Source: Podarcis raffonei
Taxonomy: Eukaryota > Chordata > Lepidosauria > Squamata > Lacertidae
Assembly: GCF_027172205.1 (NCBI RefSeq)
Contig: NC_070616.1
Coordinates: 43,125,001 to 43,189,000, forward strand
Reading direction: 5' to 3'
DNA: 64,000 nucleotides
In this document: positions 56,601 to 63,309 of the stretch, piece by piece
Numbering within the stretch: position 1 is the first letter of the stretch
How the letters are laid out: every line of letters begins with the position of its first letter
The notes under the pieces: model-generated
What the model saw: only the letters and a program-made list of their open reading frames with translations
Databases searched by the model: none
What the model was told of the DNA's origin: nothing
Program-made: the position numbers and the translations under genes

Positions 56601-57708
56601 AAGTTATCCTGTTTTATTCTAATAAACATGCAAAAGAGGTTAGGCTCAAAAAACAGACACTTTGACCCAGTCCCCCTTAGCTTTATGACTGAGTGGAAAT
56701 TTGAACCCAAATCTCCCCAGGCCAGAGTCCTACAGAAACTCTACCAAGTAAACCACAAAAGCTAAACAAACAACAGAAAGTTTTTCCCATCGCCTGGAGG
56801 GAAGCATTCAGGCACTGGAATGAAGCTCGTCTTCTCAGTCTGGTCCCCAGCTTGTATGTTATCCTAACTTTTCCTCCCAGAAAATAACACACACATTTTG
56901 CAAGGCCATTGTGTTAAAAACAAGATAATCACATCCTAAATAAAAGAAAGACAAGGGACCAGATGGCCAGGCCAACTTCTTTCAAGGTCTCCTACATTTG
57001 TGTGCACACAAAACTTTCTTTACCAAGGGCATAAAATACATCTTTGAGCCTGTCTTGCAGTTATGCAAACTTGTGACTATCACAAATGTGACATAGAAAG
57101 AAGAACGCACCCAATTTAAGTGCCACCCCCAATACCTTAATATGCCTTTCTGTTTTGGGCATCGATGCATCCTGCAATATAAAAGCAAAACGAATTTTGG
57201 CAGGAAATATATGCATGCAATTTAAAATTTAAACAGACGTACTGCTTTTCTGTTTATCAAAACTGCAGGACAGGCAACATTACTCTTAAAAGCCCTGGCA
57301 CGTTCATCAGAGAAAAGCACAAATACATCCTGTGCGTGTCCACCTTTATGCTCAATAAGTCTCAGACGAAATACACTGAGGTCAGCATGCAATTCAACAG
57401 CCGTTTGCACGTCCACTTGCGCTGGAATCCTACGCACACTAACCAGCGGTAAACCCCACGAAGCTCGGTGAGGCTTACTTTTGAGTAAGGGTTCCTAAGA
57501 CTGCATTGGTAAAGGCATTCACGAGCAGCGTCGTGCAAAACAGCCCTCGAAAGCGAGACTAGAGGCTTTCTTTAACCTAACTCCGGAGACCCGAAGGGGC
57601 CGCGGGACGGGTCGCCCGGGAATTCGCAAGCCAGGCTGGGGGGCCGCGCAGAAACCCACCTCCGCGCCCCCGAGGCGCCACCGAGAAGACGCGCCGCCTG
57701 CGCAGCAT
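35560..57708 (-). CDS. C8orf58: C8orf58 orthologue, complete, seven coding exons
   Basis: The protein is of unknown function and mostly low-complexity. The match to human C8orf58 is patchy but ordered. MLRRRRVFSV starts the protein (human MLGRRRVFAV), followed by ENCVVLTSVS (CVVPGVTS) and the EDSGVEM core (RDSGVEM). MPGQGLRYLEHICQMLEKIA then ARLQQ match human LPGQGLRYLEHLCLVLEQMA. HSHWGKVKGLISRITRKS matches ISHWDKVKVLLNRICRRS, SQCR matches PQCR, and FLPTLGAKKHRSKDLSM matches FMPSLVVKKQRAKNLSV. Exons of 49, 671, 162, 193, 113, 116 and 103 nt sum to 1407 nt, or 468 residues plus a stop, about 100 more than human. All splice phases agree. A short coiled coil is likely around residues 245-275. 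The gene lies directly upstream of CCAR2 in the same direction, as in human. I see no break. Confidence 0.93.
36446..36561 (-). CDS. C8orf58: C8orf58 exon 6
   Basis: After the acceptor CTTTCTCTCAG it encodes DHSHWGKVKGLISRITRKSV then RANEPISSGEPAPSSSQC. The donor is GTAG|GTAAGA. Unspliced transcripts would stop at a TAA (36442-36444) two codons past Cys. Confidence 0.9.
36841..37105 (-). mobile_element. Solo LTR, fossil, with 5 bp target duplication
   Basis: The 265 bp element begins TGTTAAG and ends TAGCA (TG..CA), with CCTTC at 36836-36840 and 37106-37110. On the minus strand a TATATAAA box precedes an AATAAA signal by about 50 nt, so it lies in the same direction as C8orf58. No internal region remains. 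It is an LTR retroelement, retrovirus-like or Gypsy-like; the family is not resolved. Confidence 0.65.
37320..37405 (+). mobile_element. LINE L3/CR1-type fragment
   Basis: GGATCAGACCAAAGTTCCAT and ATCAGATGCCTCTTGGGAAG are the leading part of a repeat also found at 39.02, 42.5, 58.7 and 62.15 kb. Confidence 0.5.
38385..38600 (-). mobile_element. CORE-type SINE, minus strand
   Basis: GGAGCTCAAGGTGGCAGACA, CCTGTGAGGTAGATTAAGCC and TTCAAACTGAGGTCTCCCC, ending in ACTCTAACCCAG, match the CORE-SINE/MIR-like family. Confidence 0.55.
38605..38735. mobile_element. hAT MITE, palindromic
   Basis: TGCCTTCCAGATGTTGCTGG and CAACATCTGGAAGGCACCA are inverted. Confidence 0.55.
38869..38981 (-). CDS. C8orf58: C8orf58 exon 5
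   Basis: After the acceptor CTGCCATAG it encodes NKDGCPQKSTAHSASSPSLL then DQLDGGSHTLPPGMKLK. The donor is AAG|GTAGGT. It is 113 nt, phase 1 to phase 0. Confidence 0.82.
39090..39480 (-). mobile_element. CORE-type SINE interrupted by a hAT element
   Basis: GGAGCTCAAGGTGGCAGATA and CCTGTGAGGGAGGTTAGGC lead to CTCTAACC, where a hAT copy is inserted. CACTACATCACACTGG continues after it. Confidence 0.6.
39268..39453. mobile_element. hAT non-autonomous element with exact 8 bp target duplication
   Basis: The ends are CAGGGCTTGTCCACCT and GGTTGACTACCCCTG. CTCTAACC is repeated exactly at 39260-39267 and 39454-39461. Confidence 0.85.
40131..40439 (+). mobile_element. Sauria SINE with 13 bp target duplication
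   Basis: The tRNA-like head GGATGCGGGTGGCGCTGTGG has A-box and B-box (GGTTCGAATCC) regions. The body AGCAGTTCGAAAGCACATCA and tail GGGGTCCCTTTACCTTTACC follow. TTAATAAGAATTA is repeated at 40114-40126 and 40440-40452. A short CACCGGCTATA duplication lies in the body. Confidence 0.92.
40769..40961 (-). CDS. C8orf58: C8orf58 exon 4
   Basis: After the acceptor TTGTCTGACAG it encodes EGFSEDVPDGPGLMTLEMQA then HLKSADSWHPHHFRARSASD and ends SPARNL. The donor is CTGG|GTGAGC, leaving 1 nt. Similarity to human is weak; it is placed by phase and order. Confidence 0.82.
41636..42029 (+). mobile_element. 5'-truncated L1 copy with 15 bp target duplication
   Basis: The L1 ORF2 C-terminus (LMDYAELARLTGKIQNQQDQ, then LKDWKKFMLYLKDNC across a frame change) and 3' UTR end in AATAAAAATTAGATTAAAAG. 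GAAAG(C/G)AGCTCATCT flanks at 41621-41635 and 42030-42044. It lies in C8orf58 intron 3, close to exon 3. Confidence 0.82.
42172..42333 (-). CDS. C8orf58: C8orf58 exon 3
   Basis: After the acceptor CCTTTCTTAG it encodes VHETLLTMPGQGLRYLEHIC then QMLEKIARLQQANLRLQHQQ and ends RVQESEN. This is the best conserved block of the protein. The donor is AAC|GTGAGA. It is 54 codons. Confidence 0.94.
42515..42790 (+). mobile_element. LINE L3/CR1-type fragment
   Basis: GGGAAGCCTGCAAGCAGGAC, TGTGATTCCCAGCATCTGAT and CATCCTCTTTTGAATCCATC match the family at 62.2 kb. Confidence 0.55.
43091..43318. mobile_element. Pogo/Tigger-like MITE copy E
   Basis: CAGTGGTACCTCGGGTTAAG and TAACCCGAGGTAACACTG are the ends, with TA on both sides. 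This is the best preserved of the five copies. Confidence 0.85.
43330..44140. other. C8orf58 intron 2, no recognised feature
   Basis: Short open frames occur here, but none resembles a protein I know. Confidence 0.5.
44152..44822 (-). CDS. C8orf58: C8orf58 exon 2 (large exon)
   Basis: After the acceptor AAATCTCAG at 44823 it encodes SAWSPVENCVVLTSVS, then FLKSESEDSGVEMTSNDHSP, then AYCRNLSASKKLAQVVQRSQ, and ends EEWSPQGQ. The donor is ACAG|GTAAGT. It is 671 nt, phase 1 to phase 0. LASQKLGEVLERSR of human aligns with SASKKLAQVVQRSQ. Confidence 0.93.
45357..45600. mobile_element. hAT-like element, one end clear
   Basis: CAGGGGTCGGCAAACTGCGG is a Charlie-type end. The opposite end is not identified. 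Confidence 0.45.
45640..45850 (-). mobile_element. CORE-type SINE fragment with internal tandem duplication
   Basis: CAGCCCTCTAAGGTAGACCA occurs twice in tandem (about 45683-45725), followed by GCCTAAGGTTATCCAAC. Confidence 0.5.
46040..46740 (+). mobile_element. CR1/L2-type LINE 3' region, badly decayed
   Basis: GCCAACTCAATCACTTCATT, TTTTAGACATCCGCTGAAAA and CTTCTGTTTCGGCAAGCC, ending AGTTTCAAAAATAAATACTC, are recognisable. The reading frames are lost. Confidence 0.55.
47143..47220. repeat. Copy of dispersed palindromic repeat
   Basis: TTATACATGTCCATTAATGT, TGGATTTACTCTGAGTAGG and CCCCACTGAATACAATCC match the palindrome. Confidence 0.5.
48017..49759 (-). CDS. L1 ORF2 C-terminal part, open for 580 codons
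   Basis: This is an endonuclease/reverse transcriptase of the L1 clade, 5' truncated. The frame opens with VLLKMIRGDQMVKG and continues upstream to 49795 with GCPISPLLF. The RT catalytic box FADDLVLTLQE lies at about residue 31. The thumb and linker follow, for example LSLLGRIAVIKMNVLPRM. The C-terminal zinc knuckle CWKCNETEGTFYHLWWTC is near residue 455. The frame ends KNSCKIIEC and a stop. The long open frame suggests a young copy. It lacks the N-terminal endonuclease and cannot act by itself. It is not a host gene. Confidence 0.9.
   Translation of the reverse strand: MEVLLKMIRGDQMVKGIQVGAKQYKLRAFADDLVLTLQEPDTSTKRVLELIQVFGQVAGFKLNKQKTKVLEKNLTAEERERFHRETGLMVAKKVKYLGINLTSKNVNLFKDNYEKCWTEIKKDLEIWSSLRLSLLGRIAVIKMNVLPRMLFLFQTLQIVDKVDCFKRWQKDISRFVWQGKKPRIKFKILTDAKERGGFALPDLKLYYESAAFCWLKDWLLLENTDILDLEGFNNRFGWHAYIWYDKVKTHKGFKNHIVRKALYNVWIRYKDLLENKTPRWLSPMEAKEVKKLNMESKWPKYWEIIEQEGKKVKLQSYEKLKSKVRDWLHYYQINEVFKQDRKIGFQVERSKLETELLEPNTKNLSRMYNLLLKWNTQDEMVKSAMIKWAQDIGHDIMFADWEQLWTTGIKFTACNTLRENIMKMIYRWYMTPVKLAKIYHLPNNKCWKCNETEGTFYHLWWTCPRIKVFWEMIYNEIKKVLKCTFHKKPEAFLLGMVGQLVSRKDRTFFMYATTAARVLLAKYWKTQELPTLEEWQTKVIDYMGLAEMTGRIRDQGKETVEEDWKKFKLYLKNSCKIIEC
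49861..50108 (-). mobile_element. CORE-type SINE inserted in the inverted L1 segment
   Basis: On the minus strand TGGTTAAGAGCGGTAGTCAC and CCGGGTTCGCGTCTC form a tRNA-like head. GGTGACCTTGGGCCAGTCAC is the CORE body, and the tail is a (CTT)n run. It interrupts L1 codons between NSIK and PISLLN. Confidence 0.8.
50127..50567 (+). CDS. L1 ORF2 internal part in the inverted segment
   Basis: The frame DYKIFADILAKRLKKVL, then DQAGFLPGRHLSDNVRN, then FVDAEKAFDNISWSF and KGTRQGCPISPLLF is the fingers/palm of L1 reverse transcriptase, including the first catalytic Asp (VDAEKAFD). It stops soon after leaving the element. Upstream of the SINE, 49796-49860 continues the protein (ESWKEAYITLIPKSETEKNS). 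Confidence 0.88.
   Translation: MDYKIFADILAKRLKKVLVGEIHKDQAGFLPGRHLSDNVRNIIDIMELLEAKAVLIFVDAEKAFDNISWSFMKKNLKGMGVGQGFENGIGAIYSEQKAKLIVNNMVTEEFAIEKGTRQGCPISPLLFISVLEVLLNMIRGDHFKHL
50880..51420 (+). mobile_element. CR1/L2-clade LINE, decayed 3' end
   Basis: CLDCCNAFHIGLPLKM and LKLVQNAAARLEGGAIQRDH are the RT thumb region, similar to the 23.4 kb copy. It ends near GGAGAAAAATAAAGTAAATA. Confidence 0.75.
51722..52141 (-). other. Unassigned element-like sequence with a 69-73 codon frame
   Basis: The minus strand frame from about 52141 to 51920 reads QGGDPVFLDTGPLIPDSLLE then GAERVKWLLSDTDDSGTSKE and ends GRRVRRKEVGGLVVNCKGDS plus EI. A non-coding part follows and ends in two AATAAA-like signals (near 51745 and 51732). 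I do not recognise the protein. It could be the 3' end of a retroelement ORF, a processed pseudogene or chance. Confidence 0.3.
52735..53025 (+). mobile_element. CR1/L2-type LINE 3' end
   Basis: ACACCATCACTGTCTGTTTT, AGGTGCCAGGCAAAAACATC and CTACCCAGGCTTAGGGTTTT match the 25.2 kb element. Confidence 0.6.
53330..54740. other. C8orf58 intron 1 segment, no recognised feature
   Basis: Short frames only. A purine-rich tract lies near 54210-54240. Confidence 0.45.
54750..54895 (+). mobile_element. tRNA-Lys-like SINE
   Basis: The tRNA-like part AGATAGCTCAGCCGATAGAG and GTCGGTTTGAGC leads to GCTGAGCTAGATGACCCTTG. This SINE type is widespread in sauropsids. No intact cloverleaf remains. Confidence 0.65.
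54941..55201 (+). mobile_element. Sauria SINE, head missing
   Basis: CCTAGCAGTTCGAAAGCAAG, GCGTTTCCGTCCGCTGCTCT and GGACCTAATGGTCAGGGGTC are present; the tRNA-like promoter half is absent, so it is 5' truncated. Confidence 0.9.
55265..55430 (+). mobile_element. CORE-type SINE
   Basis: CAGTGTGGCATAGTGGTTAG and AAACCCAGGATCAAATGCC form the tRNA-like head; ACCTCACTGTGCTGTAGTGA belongs to the body. Confidence 0.65.
55440..56540. other. C8orf58 intron 1 segment, mostly unassigned
   Basis: A LINE-tail-like stretch TGTACATCACCTTGAGAC lies near 55815, and a tandem ACTCCAATACCAATT pair near 56495-56530. Confidence 0.45.
56545..56760 (-). mobile_element. CORE-type SINE, minus strand
   Basis: ATTTGAACCCAAATCTCCCC and TTTATGACTGAGTGGAA are reversed CORE-SINE motifs. 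Confidence 0.5.
57440..57515. repeat. Copy of dispersed palindromic repeat beside the C8orf58 promoter
   Basis: GTGAGGCTTACTTTTGAGTA and AAGACTGCATTGG belong to the repeat with copies at 32.65 and 58.5 kb. Confidence 0.5.
57660..57708 (-). CDS. C8orf58: C8orf58 exon 1
   Basis: ATG at 57706-57708 begins MLRRRRVFSVAPRGRG. The donor is CGGAG|GTGGGT, leaving 1 nt. That G plus CT from exon 2 makes an Ala codon, and the human start is MLGRRRVFAVEPLGG. The exon is too short for ORF calling, but the alignment and phase support it. Confidence 0.88.
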
Positions 57709-57767
57709 CTCGCGGCCGGAGAGGAGGAGCAGCAGCAGCAGCGCGGCCGAGTCCGCCGCGCCAGAGA

Positions 57768-57773
57768 TTTATA
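57768..57773 (-). promoter_or_regulatory. C8orf58: TATA box of C8orf58
   Basis: GTATAAATC is on the minus strand inside the CpG island, correctly placed upstream of the ATG. Confidence 0.55.
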
Positions 57774-58468
57774 CGCGGAGGGAGGGCGCCGTGACGCCGC
57801 CCGGACCTCCCCGGGGCAGCCAGGGACCCCCCTCCCGAGCCCGGGGAGGCAGCCTCTCTTCTTACGACGAAAGCCTTCGTGGACCTGAAGATGAAGTGAA
57901 CGGGAGTCCCCCAAAGCCTCTAACCCTCTCCCCAAAAGTGTGGGCCTTCGTTTTATTTTAAAAGTATTCATTTCTTTATTTGCAGAATACCGTAAATATA
58001 TATACAGTACTGCCAACGTTCAGAAGAAAACAATGGACACCGAAAAAAACAGCAATAAAATAATTATTACTGCATTTGTTAGTCACTTTAAGCGTCAAGG
58101 TAAAATGCAAAGAAGCAAAACCAAGTAAAAGCTGATTTAAAAACAAAATGTTCCTAAAACGTTCCACCCTTGTTAAAAGATGAGGACAGCCTTTGCTTTG
58201 CTAGCCTTGAACTTTTCCTGGAAATGCCGTATTTATTATTCCCACATCCCCGTTCCCAGGATGGTGAAGTATAAGATACAGTGAGCAACCACAGACATGC
58301 CCATTTTACTCGTGCAACGAAATCAGCTTTCTTGTTTTTGTTTGCTCTAAAAATGCGCCCGGAGCAGTCTTTGCCAAGCTGTTTTAGCGGCAACTCCTGT
58401 CGCCTCCCGCCAGCACATCCCCTTGACTTCGGTGTGACATGCTCACAGGTGTGGGAGATTGTGGTTTT

Positions 58469-58620
58469 ACAGTGCAATCCGATACATGTCTACACACAAG
58501 TAAGCCCCCTTGGGTGCCATGGAATTTACTCCCAAGCAAGTGCAGCACTTCAACTGTATAGAGTAAGTTCCTCTGAACTGAATAGGACTTTTCTGAGTAT
58601 AGCCCTGTGAAGGCATACCC
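58469..58620. repeat. Two adjoining copies of dispersed palindromic repeat
   Basis: AGTGCAATCCGATACATGTC, ACACAAGTAAGCCCCCTTGG and GAATTTACTCCCAAGCAAG are present, then a second AATAGGACTTTTCTGAGTA. Confidence 0.55.
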
Positions 58621-58674
58621 TGTGAACAACACATCGCGTATTTTGACATACCTCCATTCTTCCTGGAAGTGACA

Positions 58675-59310
58675 AGGATGCTCTCAGGCCAGTGGCCCAT
58701 CTAGTCCAACGTTCTGTTCAACCAGGCACTGCTTCTGTTCTCTGTCTTGAAGCTTCAGCATTCAGCTTAACCACATACCCGCAAGTTTATGAGAGAGGGA
58801 GAAAACTTCTCTATCCAGTTTCTACATAGGGTTTTGCAGAGTTTTATTGTGTCATCATCTTACTCGCCTTTTCTCTAAGAGTCCCCAGATGCTGTAAGCT
58901 TTCCTTACTTCCACCCTTTGATAATTTTCATAGCCCTTTTCTGAACGTTTTCCGACACTACGATACCATTTTTGAAGTGAGGTAACCAGAATGGGACACA
59001 GTCCTCCAAATGTGGTTGCACCATATGATGACATTATGATAACGGAATATTTATTTTCAGTTCCTTTCCTAATGATCCCTAGTGCCTTTCACAGCGGCTG
59101 CACAGCATCTTCACCAAGCTCTCCACTAGGACCCCAAGATCACATTCCTAGCCAGCCACCTCCAGTTCAGACTCTATGAATGTCTATGTGAAATTTTAAA
59201 AAATTGCCCTGATAAGCAGCATTTGACACTTGTTTACATTGAATTGCATTTGCTATTTTACTACCCATTCACTCTGTTTGGAGAAGTTCATCATTGTGAA
59301 TGGTTCCTAT
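58675..59310 (+). mobile_element. LINE L3/CR1-type remnant, long
   Basis: GGCCAGTGGCCCATCTAGTC, CCAGAATGGGACACAGTCCT, TTCCTTTCCTAATGATCCCT and GACACTTGTTTACATTGAAT follow one another as in other sauropsid copies. No frame is open. Confidence 0.6.
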
Positions 59311-59479
59311 TTCCATAACAAAGCATGCATAATGTCTGCCTCAAGCAAACCATTTTGCTGATACCAGTCACTGGGCTTGACTGCATACAGCATCTTTCCT
59401 TCTACTCCTCACCCCACCCAGGGTGCTGGGAACTGTAGTTCTGATAGATGTAAACAACACTTACCAGGATTCTATAGGG

Positions 59480-59744
59480 CAGGAATGTCCAAAGGCCATT
59501 TTGGGGGCCTAATCTGGCCCACTGGTCGGTTTAATCTGGCCCCCACAGGCAGTTCCTTCCTGTGGTTCAACAATTCTGGGGTAAAATCCTAAAAAAGGGG
59601 GGGGAATCAACTTTGGGGTAAAATCCTTAAAAAAAGGTGAACAACTTCAACCCTAAAAAAAGGTGAACAACTGGGGGGGGGGATGCCTTCATGCATGTTC
59701 ACTTCTTCAAATCTGGCCCTCTGAAAAAAGTCTGGACACCCCTG
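59480..59744. mobile_element. hAT non-autonomous element with internal tandem repeats
   Basis: CAGGAATGTCCAAAGGCC and AGTCTGGACACCCCTG are the inverted ends. The middle has tandem GGGGTAAAATCC and AAAAAAGGTGAACAACT units. Confidence 0.7.
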
Positions 59745-60049
59745 TTAGGGGATGCCCATGCTTTCAACATATGGTGTGGATCTTACCTTAACAGGGCTGC
59801 CCTCCTGGAAACATTCGCCTGGTGCCTCTGCAACCTTGCAAAGGGTTCTAAGGAGCACCTTTTAGACTGCAAGCTGCTTCCTTGTAGGGTAGCTAGAACA
59901 TGACCAGCCTCCTGCATTTGAGCTGCAGCAATCATGGTTAACTGTGTGCCATTAAACAGTTTCACCTGCTGATTTTTCCACAGCAACTATCCTGTTAAAC
60001 CTAGACCAGGGAGGTGTTTTTCTGGCCAGCTAGCAACAGGACTCCTGTC

Positions 60050-60532
60050 CGATGGACTACATGGAACTGGCTGAGATGACTGGCAGAATCCGAGACCAAG
60101 GAGAAGAGTCGGTGGAAGAAGAGTGGAAGAAATTTAAAGTCTATCTACAGAAATATTGTAAGATTAAGGAATGTTAGAAAGATGTTGGAATTGAGCTATG
60201 TGGTTTTAGCAGAAAAGATATAAAGGATTAAGTAAAGAGGAATTGATAACAGGTGAAAATGTAAAGTTACAATATATTAAGATAAAATTTTAAGATAAAA
60301 GCAGAAAGGGTAAGGATTTGCTGAAACAACTACTGAACTAGAATACAAAAAAGGGAGGTGAGAGGAGGTCAGGGAAATAAGTAAATGAAAGATAAGTGAT
60401 GGAAAGACTGATTTGTTTTTAACTGTTTTTATTTTTTTGTATTTTGTATTTTTTGTTCTTTTTCTTATTTTTTCTTTTCTTTTTTTTTACTTTTGTAATT
60501 TCTTTGAAACTTTAATAAATACTATACAATTC
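60050..60532 (+). mobile_element. 5'-truncated L1 copy with exact 18 bp target duplication
   Basis: The ORF2 C-terminus (MDYMELAEMTGRIRDQGEES, then VEEEWKKFKVYLQKYCKIKE) and a stop are followed by a 3' UTR ending in T-rich sequence and TTTAATAAATACTATAC. AGCAACAGGACTCCTGTC is repeated at 60032-60049 and 60533-60550. Confidence 0.92.
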
Positions 60533-60669
60533 AGCAACAGGACTCCTGTCTGTCGCTAAAACTACCACCCCTTGAAATTACTGCATGGGTTGCTTGTGCA
60601 GGATGGCAGTTGTTGCTTCTGAAGCCTACTCTGTGTAATCCCCTTGATCCTGCTCAGTCTTGGGGCAAG

Positions 60670-60800
60670 TAGTTATGAGTGTTGGACAAAGAGCAGCAGG
60701 AACTGGGTTCAAATCCACACTAGGCATTGAACCTCTCATGTTATCTGATCAACCCAGCCTACCTCACAGGATGTTGAAAGAATAAAGCAGTGGGATTGTG
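60670..60800 (+). mobile_element. CORE-type SINE fragment
   Basis: GGGTTCAAATCCACACTAGG and CCTACCTCACAGGATGTTGA match the CORE-SINE head and body. Confidence 0.5.
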
Positions 60801-62140
60801 GGAGGGTTGCAGCCCACCCCATAAATCTCTCTAGAGGTTATATATGCGCAAACAAATTTATTTGGAAGCAAAATGCCAATGTGCTGCTACCCTCCCCCCC
60901 CCCCCGTTCCTCCTTCACAACCTGCCTGTTGCTGAATAAATATGAGCTGCCTTTTATGGTGGAGAAGTAGAGAGAGAAATAAATACACCAGCACAAAATT
61001 GCTAGCAGGATCCTGCTCTCCCTTTCCTTTATTCAGACCATGGCTGATGCTACCAAAAATACTAAGTTGTAGCCCATGCTGGTTCTACTCAAAATATACC
61101 CAGTGGAATAATTTGGTTTTATTCATTTCAATGGATCTAATCTTAGCAGAACCTGTTGCTTTATGGGAAATCAAAGGATCCTCAAAAGGCTTGGTGAAGG
61201 CCGAGCCACAGCTGGGGGTTGGGGGGTTGGGGTATGTGTACACAAATGCAGATGGGGGGGTGCCAAACTGGGTCTCTGACCCAGGTGAAATAAAGCCTAG
61301 TTTCACTAGGATCAAAGCAACAAAGCCATTTTTGCTAGCGGGGTTAGCCAGCAGACAGAAGGAGGATGTAGCTGGAGGTGCCTCTCTTCCTCCCTCAGCT
61401 TTGATTGCTTTTTAACCAGCAAGCTGAATTGAGGCAAATGCCATTAACCATTTAATTGCTCACAATTTCACTGCAGAGAGAGGACCCATTTAAGCACACT
61501 ATAATTTGACTAAGAGTAAGTACAGCCTTTGAGCCAATGTAGGGCTTGCCTTTCATTGGGGATCCCTCCATGCCACTATTCCATTTAGGCTGCTGTTTTC
61601 CTAAGCTCAGCAAGAGAAATCACAAAAATGAGTGAAATGCAGATCTGTGTAGTGGTGCCAGCAGCACCCCCAGACACTGTCAGAAGTAATTTCAGCAATA
61701 ATGGAACTTTGCAGTGGGGCATTTTGGAAGGCGTGGAGCTCCACAGCAGTCCTGTGTTAGTTTCATCCTGTCCAATATTCTCAGATACCTTCAGGACTTA
61801 CTGTAGATGTTGACTTGGCTTTTGAACTGGCAGGGGGCCCATGACCCCAGTGACACCACCATTTGACACGGCATCTTCCAAGCTAGGGAGGTCCAAAGCT
61901 GCTAAAGACTCCAAAAAACCCCGGAGCCAGCACTGTGGCATGCTCAGGACGAAAGGGAGAAACAAGCTAAGAGGAAGGCACATTTGGCAAAGAGGAAGGC
62001 TTTGGTAAATTTTCACTGTGATCAACTCCTGCCCGGAAACCTATGTCCCCCCGCCCCCGCAGAAGGACATGTGGATCCAGAATTGGCCTCCACAGTGGCT
62101 ACAAGTGATCGCCAGTGAAAGAAGAAAGAAGGCTCTCTAT
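60800..62140. other. Upstream of C8orf58, no recognised gene
   Basis: An open frame at 60942-61415 (157 codons) resembles nothing I know and lies in composition typical of non-coding DNA. Confidence 0.45.
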
Positions 62141-62149
62141 GGACTCAGA

Positions 62150-62600
62150 GGTCTTTCCTAGATAAAAGGACCAAAGGCATGTCTAGTTCAGCAGCCTGTT
62201 CATAGTGGCAGCCAGATGCCCACTGAAAGCCTGCAAGAGCACTCTGTGACTATTTCCCCTCCTTAACTGATATCCAGAGAAGTATCCTCCTTCCAATCTG
62301 GAGACAGCCACATCGTAACTCATCGCCCTGCAAGTAGCCTTATGGTTTTGTCTCTTTCCCTGTTAAATCCATCCAGGCTGGTGAACTTCACTGCCTCTTG
62401 TGGGAGCTGTTTCCATAATGGAATAATGTGCTGTGTGGAGGAGGACTTTCTTTTGTCTGCCCTGAATCTCCCAACATTCAGCTTCATTGGAGGACCCAAG
62501 TTCCAGTATTATGAAAGCAGGGGGGGAATTACCTATTCCCTTTCTCCACACCATACAGAATTGTATACACCTCTGTCATGGGGCTCTCTCTCAGCTCGAG
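62150..62600 (+). mobile_element. LINE L3/CR1-type remnant
   Basis: GGACCAAAGGCATGTCTAGT, AAATCCATCCAGGCTGGTGA and GAGGAGGACTTTCTTTTGTC match the family at 42.5 and 58.7 kb. Confidence 0.6.
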
Positions 62601-63309
62601 AGTAGACAAGTGACTTGACAACAGCAAACACCAACATGGGCAGCAAGCAAGTGAGCATCCAAGGCCAGCCTTGCAAGAGGAGGCTTCAAGGAGAGGCCCC
62701 AAGGAAGGGTCAGGCAAGAGGCAAAGCAGGGCCAGCCCAATACCCGTTGGCACCTGAGGTGGACCCCACATGGCGCCTCCTTGCCAGGGATGAAGGGGTG
62801 AGGGAAGATCTACATTTGGAAGAAGCGGGGGAACATTTACATTGGGATCTGCTGCGCTTGTAGATTCTGCCACCTGAGATGGTTGCCTCACCTTGCCAGA
62901 TGCGTGGGCCAGTCCTGAGGCAAAGTCAGGCCAAGCTGAGGCCTAGACAGCCTGTCTACAGAGGCATTTTTCTAGCAGCTCTTCCAATGCAGCTGGAGCT
63001 GCTGGAGCCACTCCCCAACCTCAGCTGAGGCCCTTAATGCAGAGGTCTCCTTGAGAGGAGGGTCTTACTCCCAGGGAGTCCTTGCCTGTGGCTGGGCACT
63101 TATCTGGATGGGCTGGCTTTCCACCTGGCCTTTGAGGCACCACTTCTCCCTTGCACTGGGACCTGTTCAGCCTTGAGTTCAGGGGCCAAACTCACCCTGG
63201 GTGTGGACAGCCTCTTCTTGGGTTCCTTGCAGGATCCTGGCTCCCCGCCCCGAGGCGGAGCCTGACCCAGGGCTTGGAGGACGGCCGAGGGCTCCCCCAG
63301 CTGAGGCAC

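Larger units (their letters stand above)
57560..57860 (-). promoter_or_regulatory. C8orf58: CpG-island promoter of C8orf58
   Basis: The block is GC- and CpG-rich and surrounds coding exon 1, with a short AGC/GCT run at 57729-57742. On the minus strand a TATAAA (57768-57773) lies 60 nt before the ATG, so transcription could start near 57740 and leave a leader of about 30 nt. Confidence 0.75.

Noticed and set aside
57519-58016. 165-codon minus-strand frame across the C8orf58 CpG island
   Set aside because: It is in a different frame from the MLRRRRVFSV exon and has low-complexity translation.
60942-61415. 157-codon plus-strand frame upstream of C8orf58
   Set aside because: No similarity to known proteins, no splice or promoter context, and composition like the surrounding DNA.
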